Of a stretch of 6,951 nucleotides of DNA, positions 1 through 5,458 are shown piece after piece. Each line of letters starts with the position of its first letter. The stretch's first letter is position 1. The position numbers and the translations under genes are program-made. The stretch comes from Spirochaetota bacterium (GTDB lineage Bacteria; Spirochaetota; Spirochaetia; Treponematales; UBA12059). The stretch is taken from contig JAKLIU010000107.1 of NCBI GenBank assembly GCA_022709445.1, positions 1-6,951 on the forward strand. The letters run 5' to 3'. The notes beneath the pieces were generated by a model. It was not told where the DNA came from. It was given only the letters and a program-made list of their open reading frames with translations, and did not search any database.

Positions 1-1163
1 ACGAAGCCGGCCACGGTCTCGTAGTCGCCGTAGATGTCCTCGCCGGCCATGCCCAGGCGCTCGGCGAAGTCGTCCACGGACAGTCCGCCGTCCACCAGCC
101 AGCTGCCGTCCTCGCGCAGCACCACGTCGGGGTCGTCCGCCAGCTCGGCGCTCATGGCCTCTCCCAGGATGGCTTCCGCCAGGTCGGAGAAGGTCACGAG
201 GCCCGCCACCCCGCCGTACTCGTCCAGGATCACGGCGACGCGCTTGCCGCCCTCCTTGAACCTGGTGAACAGGTCCAGGGCGCTCAGGGACTCGGGCACC
301 AGGATGGGCGCCTCCACGAAGGGATCCAGCTTCTTGAACTCTCCCCGCGCGATCGCCGCCAGCACCGGCTTCACCCGCACGATGCCCTTGATGCGGTCCA
401 GGTCCCCGTCGGCCAGGGGCAGGTTGGAGAACCGGGCGTTTTCCAGGAGCCGCTCCACCTGGCGGGCCGGCGGGTCGGACTTGTCGATGAACAGGATGTC
501 CGTCCGGGGCGTCATGAAGGTGGTGACGCGCTTGTCGCCCAGGTAGAGCACGCCCTCGAACATCGCCTTTTCGCGCTCGTCGAAGATGCCCGTCTCGGTG
601 CCCTGGGCGATGAGGACCTTGACCTCCTCCTCGGTGACCGGCGGCTCGTCGGAGTGCCTGGCGCCGACCAGGAAGAGGATCAGGTCCGTAGCGGCGGAGA
701 GCACGCGGACTATGGGCGCGAACACGATGGAGAAGACCTTCATGGGCAGGGCAACCGCTCCCGCTATGATTTCCGGCTTGGACAGGGCGATGCTCTTGGG
801 GACCAGCTCGCCCAGCACCACCGAGAAGAAGGTGGTGACGACCACCACGGTGCCGAAGGACAGGGGGCCGGCCAGGTCCGGCCTCATGCCCGCTCGCAGG
901 AACAGGGCAGCCAGGTCCTCGGCTATGGTCGCGCCGCCGAAGGCGCCGGCTATGGTGCCTATCAGCGTTATGACGATCTGGATGGTGGACAGGAAGCGCC
1001 CGGGCTTGTGCGCCGTCTCCAGGGCCAGCTTGGCTCCCTTGTGCCCCTCGTCCGCGCGCTGGCGGAGCCTGGCCTTGCGGGCGGACACCACGGCCATCTC
1101 CGACATGGAGAAGAATCCGTTGACCAGGATCAGGGCCAGGACGATGAGGATTTCATATCCCAT
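1..1163 (-). CDS. CNNM/HlyC/CorC-family membrane protein with CBS domains (3' end cut off)
   Basis: This is an inner-membrane protein of the CNNM/CorB/CorC family, linked in other organisms to Mg2+/Co2+ homeostasis or efflux. 387 residues are visible and the C-terminus lies outside the window. A DUF21 transmembrane domain fills about residues 1-165: hydrophobic segments at about 4-25, 58-80, 103-123 and 131-167, the family-typical NGFFSMSEMA at 15-24, and GELVPKSIAL at 118-127. A CBS pair follows (about 205-335), with FMTPRTDI at 216-223, then DEYGGVAGLVTFSDL at 314-328. The beginning of the C-terminal CorC_HlyC domain follows (about 340 on, with GDYETVAGF at 379-387). The ATG start fits the family's N-terminus and no other in-frame start is plausible, but it has no convincing Shine-Dalgarno sequence. 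It has its own promoter at the rsmE stop codon. The family is certain; whether it moves Mg2+, Co2+ or another ion is not visible here. Confidence 0.93.
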   Translation of the reverse strand, partial: MGYEILIVLALILVNGFFSMSEMAVVSARKARLRQRADEGHKGAKLALETAHKPGRFLSTIQIVITLIGTIAGAFGGATIAEDLAALFLRAGMRPDLAGPLSFGTVVVVTTFFSVVLGELVPKSIALSKPEIIAGAVALPMKVFSIVFAPIVRVLSAATDLILFLVGARHSDEPPVTEEEVKVLIAQGTETGIFDEREKAMFEGVLYLGDKRVTTFMTPRTDILFIDKSDPPARQVERLLENARFSNLPLADGDLDRIKGIVRVKPVLAAIARGEFKKLDPFVEAPILVPESLSALDLFTRFKEGGKRVAVILDEYGGVAGLVTFSDLAEAILGEAMSAELADDPDVVLREDGSWLVDGGLSVDDFAERLGMAGEDIYGDYETVAGF

Positions 1164-1248
1164 GGGAATCGCTCGCGCGGCTACGTGGGGCGTCTTCGGG
1201 TTCGGTTGCGGGGGCAGGCGGAGGTCGGGAGTCGGATTCTGCGTGCAT
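1153..1248 (-). other. possible proline-rich leader ORF overlapping the CNNM gene start
   Basis: A 31-codon ATG ORF begins within a few bases of the predicted transcription start. It runs through the leader and ends 11 nt inside the CNNM gene in another frame. The peptide has seven prolines, including a PPPAPA stretch. It has no ribosome binding site and would have to be translated leaderless. Random GC-rich sequence easily yields such a peptide, so this is recorded as a candidate only. Confidence 0.15.
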
Positions 1249-1256
1249 GATGCGCT

Positions 1257-1285
1257 TTTATACCATATCGGGGCCTGGTCGTCAA
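1257..1285 (-). promoter_or_regulatory. sigma70-type promoter for the CNNM-family gene
   Basis: The minus strand reads TTGACG, 17 bases, TATAAA: five of six consensus bases in each hexamer with ideal spacing. The -35 overlaps the rsmE stop codon (the TGA of TTTGACG). Transcription would begin near 1250, giving a leader of about 87 nt. This AT-rich -10 stands out in GC-rich surroundings. It implies that the CNNM gene can be transcribed independently of rsmE. Confidence 0.65.
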
Positions 1286-2040
1286 AGGCGTCCCATGGCA
1301 GCCAGGGCGATGGCGGCCGCGGCGGTGCAGGCGGTCTCCGACCTGAGGATGCGGCCGCCCAGGGACGCGAAGGAGAATCCGCGGACCTGCAGCAGGTCCA
1401 GCTCGGCCGGGGTCCAGCCGCGCTCGCTCCCGATTGCCAGCACCGCGGAGGCGGCTCCGCCCAGCCCGCCGGCGCTCGACGGGAGCAGGGCTGCCTCGCC
1501 CAGTCGCAGCGAGGCACGGTACGGGTCGAGGGCCCAGCGCGCGCCGCCGCCTGGTGCCGCATCGTCGTCCAGCAGGTCCAGGGCACGGGCCAGGGTCCAT
1601 GCCGTGTCCACCCTCGGAAGGAGGGGGTTGGCCGCCTGCTCGGCGCCTTCCAGCAGGGCCGCGCGGAATTCCCGATTCTTGAAGAAATCGCTCTGGAAGT
1701 AGGACTTCTCGCCCAGCTCCGTACCCGACAGGACGATGCGGGACGCTCCCATGCTGGCCAGGTCCTTGAGGATACGGTTTGCCTGTATGGGCCGGGGGAA
1801 GCCCAGCAGGACGATCAGGGGATGCAGGGCCGCCGGCTGCCCCGTCGGCCTGAACGAGAAGCTCATGCCGGAGGCGTCGCTGCTCTCGATGCGGGCGGTG
1901 CCGGCCGGCCCGTCCGCGATGCCCGCCAGGAGCTCGTCGCCCCGGCCCTTCTTGAGGATCTTCAGGATGTGGGCGACCCGCCGGTCGGAGCGCGGGATGA
2001 CGGCCCCCGGCTCCCCGCTCTCCAGGATGAGCATGTTCAT
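1282..2040 (-). CDS. rsmE: 16S rRNA (uracil-1498-N3)-methyltransferase RsmE
   Basis: RsmE is a cytoplasmic SPOUT-fold enzyme that uses S-adenosylmethionine to methylate N3 of U1498 in 16S rRNA. The product is 252 residues, the usual size. An N-terminal RNA-binding part (about 1-70, with RRVAHILKILKKGRGDEL at 20-37) precedes the knotted methyltransferase domain (about 74-250). That domain carries GFPRPIQANRILKDLASMGA (80-99), EKSYFQSDFF (111-120), the SAM-binding AIGSERGW (202-209) and LGGRILRSETA (227-237). The KSY-QS motif marks the variant of the family whose members often begin MNLILL. That matches MNMLIL here and favours the ATG at 2040. However, GGAG lies only one base before that ATG and seven before the second ATG at 2034, so initiation may be at 2034 (250 residues). 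An upstream ATG at 2136 would add 32 unlike residues without a ribosome site and was not used. Confidence 0.92.
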   Translation of the reverse strand: MNMLILESGEPGAVIPRSDRRVAHILKILKKGRGDELLAGIADGPAGTARIESSDASGMSFSFRPTGQPAALHPLIVLLGFPRPIQANRILKDLASMGASRIVLSGTELGEKSYFQSDFFKNREFRAALLEGAEQAANPLLPRVDTAWTLARALDLLDDDAAPGGGARWALDPYRASLRLGEAALLPSSAGGLGGAASAVLAIGSERGWTPAELDLLQVRGFSFASLGGRILRSETACTAAAAIALAAMGRL

Positions 2041-2144
2041 GCTCCGGAGTGTCGCAGGAAAGCCCCCGGCGGGCAAGTGCGCCGGAGCGTGCCCGGAAAC
2101 GGGCGCGCCGCCCTGGATGGCCCGGGCGGCGCTCATGAAGGAAC

Positions 2145-2183
2145 AAAAAAAGACCGCCGCGCCGTTGGCCGGAATACGGGCGC
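2145..2183 (-). terminator. possible weak intrinsic terminator with U tract
   Basis: On the minus strand a 7-bp stem with one bulged C (arms at 2183-2176 and 2165-2159, loop about 10 bases) is followed by GGCGGTC and then seven T residues at 2151-2145. The U tract is real, but the stem is imperfect and sits 7 bases away from it. It could end transcripts leaving fabV about 200 bases after its stop codon. The T run could equally be incidental. Confidence 0.3.
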
Positions 2184-2312
2184 CGCGATCCGGCGCCGTG
2201 GCCCCGCCATCGCGTCGGCAGGGCGTATCCGTTAGGTATGGGAGTACAATGCCTTTCCTCGCCCCTCCTCGTCGTATTCCGTATGCGGCGCGGCGGACGG
2301 CAGGTCCGCATC

Positions 2313-2346
2313 CATGCCCGCGGCGGCGGTCAGGCCCGCGGGCATG
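2313..2346 (-). terminator. GC-rich stem-loop just after fabV (no U tract)
   Basis: A perfect 11-bp inverted repeat (CATGCCCGCGG and CCGCGGGCATG, 12-base loop) begins two bases after the fabV TAA. No run of T follows on either strand, so it is not a textbook intrinsic terminator. It may stall polymerase, act with the T run further on, or protect the 3' end of the fab transcript. Confidence 0.45.
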
Positions 2347-2348
2347 AG

Positions 2349-3548
2349 TTACATGAGGCTCACGTCGGCGGAGTAGTCCACGCCGGGCACGTCGAAGCCG
2401 TGCGCCTGCATGAAGTCCCGCCTGTAGCCTTCCAGGTCGGTCAGTTCGGCCAGGTTCGCCTCGGTGGCCTCGCGCATGCGGCGCGTGGTCTCCTCCTGGA
2501 CGTCGTAGCGCAGCTCCCGGTCGTCCAGGCGAATGCGACCGGCCTCGTCCACGGGGATGGCGCCCGGAGCCAGGAAGCGGTCGCGGTAGAGCCTCTGGAT
2601 CTGGTCCACGCAGTCCTCGTGCAGGCCCATCTCCTTCATGGTCTTGAAGAGCGAGACCATGTAGAGCGGGATCACGGGGATCACCGAGCTGGCCCGGGTG
2701 ACCAGGGCCTTGTTCACGGATACGTAGGCCGAGCCGTGGACGTCCGCCAGCCTTGCCGTCAGGGCCGGGGCGGTGCGCTCCAGGTGCTCCTTGGCCCGCC
2801 CGATGGTGCCGTAGCGGTAGATGGGGTAGGAGTGCTCGGGCCCGATGTACGAATAGGCGGTGGTGACGCAGTTGCGGGCCAGGACGCCGGCCTCGGCCAG
2901 CGCCTCGACCCACAGCTCCCAATCCTCTCCGCCCATCACCTTGACGGCCCCGGCGATCTTTTCCTCGTCGCCCGGCTCTATGCTCACCTCGCTCATGATC
3001 CCGGTGAAGGGATCCACGGTCACGCCGCTGAAGGGCTTGCCGATGGGCCTGAGCGAAGATTTGTGCAGGATGCCGGTCCTGGGATCCCGGCGCACGGGGC
3101 TGGCCAGGGAGTAGATCACCTGGTCGAACTTGAGGCCGTCCACGCGCGCCTGGTGGATCACCGCGGACTTGGCCGCGTCGGAGAAGGCGTCCAGGTTCAG
3201 GGTGCAGGAGTACAGGCCGGCCGCCGTGGCCTCGCGGTCGAAGGCCCGGTTGTTGTACCAGCCGGGGCTGGCCGTGGCCTCCGCCCCCGGACCGCGCTCG
3301 TAGGAGACGCCCAGGGTCCGGGCGCCGCAGGAAAACGCGGCGGTCACGCGGGTGGCCAGGCCGTAGCCGGTGGAGCATCCGAGCACCAGGACGGCCTTGG
3401 GCAGGGGCTTGCCGGCGGCCCTGGCCGCCTCCGCCATGGAGGCGGCCGACGCGCGGGCGCGCCCCACCCAGTCCTCGACCAGGGACGCGCAGCCCACGGG
3501 GTGGGCCGTCATGCAGACATTGTCCCTGATGACCGGTTTGACTATCAC
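2349..3548 (-). CDS. fabV: FabV/TER-family enoyl-[acyl-carrier-protein] (enoyl-CoA) reductase
   Basis: This enzyme carries out the last reduction of fatty-acid elongation, trans-2-enoyl thioester to acyl thioester with NAD(P)H, in the cytoplasm. The 399-residue length is normal. The family N-terminus (VKPVIRDNVCMTAHPVGC, 3-20) leads into a Rossmann glycine motif GCSTGYGLA at 57-65. E84 in SYERG follows the second strand and is the kind of residue that favours NADH. GWYNNRAF lies at 96-103. The catalytic pair of this family, Tyr-x8-Lys, is Y244 and K253. The residue after K253 is Glu (E254), where classical FabV proteins have a second Lys. The GTG start is set by GGAGGAG five bases upstream and by alignment with MIIKP-type starts; it overlaps the fabZ stop as GTGA. 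Its position after fabZ argues that it serves fatty-acid synthesis, but a CoA-linked TER role cannot be excluded from sequence. Confidence 0.93.
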   Translation of the reverse strand: MIVKPVIRDNVCMTAHPVGCASLVEDWVGRARASAASMAEAARAAGKPLPKAVLVLGCSTGYGLATRVTAAFSCGARTLGVSYERGPGAEATASPGWYNNRAFDREATAAGLYSCTLNLDAFSDAAKSAVIHQARVDGLKFDQVIYSLASPVRRDPRTGILHKSSLRPIGKPFSGVTVDPFTGIMSEVSIEPGDEEKIAGAVKVMGGEDWELWVEALAEAGVLARNCVTTAYSYIGPEHSYPIYRYGTIGRAKEHLERTAPALTARLADVHGSAYVSVNKALVTRASSVIPVIPLYMVSLFKTMKEMGLHEDCVDQIQRLYRDRFLAPGAIPVDEAGRIRLDDRELRYDVQEETTRRMREATEANLAELTDLEGYRRDFMQAHGFDVPGVDYSADVSLM

Positions 3549-3979
3549 TGAGTCTCCTCCCCGACGATGCAGAGCCAGTCGGCCTCGACGGCGACCTCGC
3601 CGCCGACGTAGCCGGTGCCCTTCTGCTTGATGAGGCGCGGGCTGGCGCGCAGGTTCTCTATCTTCATCTCGAAGAGGTCGCCGGGGCGCACCTGCCTGCG
3701 GAACTTGATGTTGTTCATGGCGGCCATGAAGAAGGTTCCCGCGGCGCTGATTCCCTGGAGCTTGACTCCCACGCCGCCGGCCTGGGCCATGGTCTCCACC
3801 AGGATGACGCCGGGCACCACGGGGTAGTGCGGGAAGTGGCCGGCGAAGAAGAACTCGTCGCCCTTCCACAGCCGCTTGGCGGCAATGTTCACCTGGTCGT
3901 GGGTCTCGACCTCGTCGATGAAGAGGAACGGGTCGCGGTGGGGCAGGAAGCCCTCGATCTCGGCTCGGCCGGCCTTCAT
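3545..3979 (-). CDS. fabZ: 3-hydroxyacyl-[acyl-carrier-protein] dehydratase FabZ
   Basis: FabZ removes water from 3-hydroxyacyl-ACP to give trans-2-enoyl-ACP. It is a cytoplasmic hot-dog-fold enzyme normally working as a hexamer. The product is 144 residues, the standard size. FLPHRDPFLFIDEV at 11-24 is the family N-terminal motif. The catalytic histidine is H48 in GHFPHYPVVPG and the catalytic acid is E62 in VILVETMAQ. IKFRRQVRPGD (91-101) is the usual central strand. The ATG lies inside the fabF stop (ATGA) with GAGGA seven bases upstream, and its own TGA overlaps the fabV GTG, so it is coupled on both sides. H-Y-P-V-V-P-G replaces the commoner G-H-P-I-M-P-G. FabZ rather than the isomerising FabA is favoured by length and by E62 (FabA has Asp). 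Confidence 0.96.
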   Translation of the reverse strand: MKAGRAEIEGFLPHRDPFLFIDEVETHDQVNIAAKRLWKGDEFFFAGHFPHYPVVPGVILVETMAQAGGVGVKLQGISAAGTFFMAAMNNIKFRRQVRPGDLFEMKIENLRASPRLIKQKGTGYVGGEVAVEADWLCIVGEETQ

Positions 3980-5211
3980 GCGTGCTTCCTCAGGACAAGG
4001 CAGCCGTTGTGCCCGCCGAAGCCCAGGGAAGCGCTGGCCGCCACGTCGATCTTGCCGGACACGCCCTTGTTGGGCACGTAGTCCAGGTCGCACTCGGGAT
4101 CGGCCTGGTCCAGGTTGATGGTGGCGGGGAAGAAGCCGTCCTTGATGGCCAGGGCGCAGATGATGGCCTCCACGGCGCCGGCCGCGGCGATCATGTGGCC
4201 GGTCATGCCCTTGGTGGAGGAGATCCTGAGCTTCTTCGCGTGCTCGCCGAAGGCCATCTTGACCATCTTGGTCTCGGTGGGGTCGTTGATCTGGGTGCTG
4301 GTGCCGTGGGCGTTGTAGTACGCCACCTGCTCGGGCTTGACCCCGGCGTCGGCCAGGGCCAGGCTGATGGCGCGGGCTCCGCCCCTGCCCTCCGGATCGG
4401 GGGAGGTCAGGTGGTAGGCGTCGCAGGAGGCGCCGTAACCGGCCAGCTCCGCGTGGATGCGGGCCCCGCGGGCCTTGGCGTGCTCCTCGCTCTCCAGGAT
4501 CATGATGCCCGCGCCCTCGGCGATCACGAAGCCGTCGCGGTCCTTGTCGAAGGGGCGGCTGGCCTTGGTCGGCGCGTCGTTGTAGGCGGTGGCCAGGGCC
4601 TTGAGCATGCAGAACCCGCCCATGGCGAACTCGGAGACCGCGGCCTCGGTGCCGCCGGTGATCACCAGGTCGGCGCGGCCGGAGCGGATCATGTCCAGGG
4701 CCATGCCGATGGCGTCCGTGCCCGACGCGCAGGCGGTGGCGGCGGTGATGGCCGGACCGTGCACGCCCAGGCGCATCGCTATGTTGCCGGCCGCCTCGTT
4801 CATGATCATGAGCGGGACGGTCATGGGAAGCATGCGCGAGGGGCCGGATTCCATGAGCTTCTTGTGGCTCTCCTCGAAGATCTCGATGCCGCCGACGCCG
4901 TTGCCTATCATGATGGCGGTCTTGTCCGGGGTCTCCTTCCCGTCCAGGCCGGCGTCGCGCCAGGCCTGCACCGCGGCGGCCACCGCGAACTGGGTGAAGA
5001 TGGCCATCTTGCGGGAATCCTTCTTCTCCATATAGAGCGAGGCGTCGAAACCCTTGACTTCGCCGGCTATCCTGGCATCCAGCTTGGACGCGTCGAAGCG
5101 GGTCACGGGGCCGATGCCGCAGGTGCCGGCCTTGATGGATGCCCAGAACGTATCGATATCGTTGCCCACGGGCGATATGACGCCCATGCCGGTGATCACT
5201 GCCTTCTTCAT
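3976..5211 (-). CDS. fabF: 3-oxoacyl-[acyl-carrier-protein] synthase II FabF
   Basis: FabF condenses malonyl-ACP with a growing acyl-ACP, releasing CO2. The 411-residue protein has the two halves of the thiolase fold. The Cys-His-His triad is complete: C161 in TAATACASGTDAIG, H302 in YYNAHGTSTQINDPTET and H339 in KGMTGHMIAAAGA. The glycine-rich gating loop ends the protein as LGFGGHNGCLVL (396-407). MKKAVITGMGVISPVGND is the usual N-terminus and fixes the ATG, with a perfect AGGAGG six bases before it. A longer open frame upstream has no family similarity. The stop overlaps fabZ as ATGA. It is preceded by a structured leader and a probable own promoter, so it may be expressed partly independently of fabH. 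The triad separates it from FabH-type (Cys-His-Asn) enzymes. FabB is less likely, given the overall FabF-like sequence. Confidence 0.96.
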   Translation of the reverse strand: MKKAVITGMGVISPVGNDIDTFWASIKAGTCGIGPVTRFDASKLDARIAGEVKGFDASLYMEKKDSRKMAIFTQFAVAAAVQAWRDAGLDGKETPDKTAIMIGNGVGGIEIFEESHKKLMESGPSRMLPMTVPLMIMNEAAGNIAMRLGVHGPAITAATACASGTDAIGMALDMIRSGRADLVITGGTEAAVSEFAMGGFCMLKALATAYNDAPTKASRPFDKDRDGFVIAEGAGIMILESEEHAKARGARIHAELAGYGASCDAYHLTSPDPEGRGGARAISLALADAGVKPEQVAYYNAHGTSTQINDPTETKMVKMAFGEHAKKLRISSTKGMTGHMIAAAGAVEAIICALAIKDGFFPATINLDQADPECDLDYVPNKGVSGKIDVAASASLGFGGHNGCLVLRKHA

Positions 5212-5231
5212 GTCATTCCTCCTTGATATCG

Positions 5232-5261
5232 CCGCGGAACCGCCAGGCGGAAGCTCCGCGG
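5232..5261 (-). promoter_or_regulatory. stem-loop in the fabF leader
   Basis: The minus strand forms an outer CCGCGG/CCGCGG stem and an inner CCGC-CTG-GCGG stem, separated by small internal loops. It ends 8 bases before the AGGAGG ribosome site of fabF. An alternative pairing (GGAAG at 5268-5264 with CTTCC at 5254-5250) would compete with it. It could modulate fabF translation; this is inference from base pairing only. Confidence 0.35.
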
Positions 5262-5295
5262 ACTTCCTTGCGGCCCTTCCGGCCCGCACGGCATA

Positions 5296-5324
5296 AGTGT
5301 ACTACCTCAGTCAGTCATCGTCAC
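5296..5324 (-). promoter_or_regulatory. putative internal promoter for fabF-fabZ-fabV
   Basis: The minus strand reads GTGACG, 17 bases, TACACT, four of six matches in each hexamer. Transcription would start near 5289, about 78 bases before the fabF ATG. It lies downstream of the hairpin repeats, so the three coupled genes could be transcribed without fabH. Confidence 0.4.
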
Positions 5325-5369
5325 GTTTTCTGTCAGCGCCTCGCCACCAGAATCGCCGCTCCCCAGCCC

Positions 5370-5389
5370 GCGATTCGTTCACGAATCGC
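5370..5389 (-). repeat. perfect 8-bp stem-loop flanking the 38-bp repeats
   Basis: On the plus strand GCGATTCG, TTCA, CGAATCGC form a perfect hairpin. Its right arm is also the start of the first 38-bp repeat copy, so this arm can pair either here or not at all when the neighbouring repeat folds. A further GAATCGC lies at 5350-5356, suggesting a degenerate extra box. Confidence 0.7.
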
Positions 5390-5458
5390 GATGTCACGGC
5401 CACGCCGTGGCCGTGACTCAGAATCGCGATGTCACGACCGCAATGCGGCCGTGACTAT
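5383..5458 (-). repeat. two tandem 38-bp palindromic repeats between fabH and fabF
   Basis: Copies at 5383-5420 and 5421-5458 share GAATCGCGATGTCACG exactly and GGCCGTGACT at the other end. Each contains an 11-bp stem with a 3-base loop (5393-5417 and 5431-5455). One pair differs as A-T in the first copy and G-C in the second (5402/5408 versus 5440/5446), which keeps the stem. A second change (5437) leaves a G-U pair in minus-strand RNA. The block begins two bases after the fabH stop codon when read in transcription order. There is no U tract, so it is not a standard terminator. Confidence 0.85.

Larger units (their letters stand above)
2041..2348. other. 308-base gap between fabV and rsmE, no convincing gene
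   Basis: The rsmE frame stays open through this stretch, but the translation is low-complexity and resembles no RsmE N-terminus. What it holds, reading the minus strand, is a perfect 11-bp stem just after the fabV stop (2313-2346) and a 7-T run (2151-2145) behind a weak stem. A second perfect 9-bp stem with a 10-base loop follows (2105-2132, arms GCGCCGCCC and GGGCGGCGC). I found no promoter for rsmE that I would defend. rsmE may depend on read-through from fabV or on an atypical promoter. Confidence 0.6.

Noticed and set aside
2041..2136. N-terminal extension of RsmE starting at the ATG at 2136
   Set aside because: No ribosome site, low-complexity sequence, and the family N-terminus aligns with the start at 2040 or 2034.
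586..2235. Long plus-strand open frame (549 codons), with others at 2238-3551 and 3982-5226
   Set aside because: They lie antisense to well-identified genes, the translations are low-complexity and rich in Arg, Gly and Ala, and they match no family. They are GC-bias shadows.
1282..3378. Minus-strand 698-codon frame that joins rsmE to the region inside fabV
   Set aside because: Only the last 252 codons resemble RsmE. The rest runs antiparallel in frame to nothing known and overlaps fabV in another frame.
5208..5294. 28-codon ATG ORF ending in an ATGA overlap with the fabF start
   Set aside because: Its ATG lies directly at the proposed -10, before the predicted transcription start, with no ribosome site. 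The peptide has no recognisable features.
5212..5457. acpP expected between fabH and fabF
   Set aside because: No frame gives the acyl-carrier motif DSL with acidic helices. The gap is filled with palindromic repeats and leader sequence.
5383..5458. CRISPR-like array
   Set aside because: There are only two adjacent units with no unique spacers and no cas genes; the variable part is the hairpin loop.
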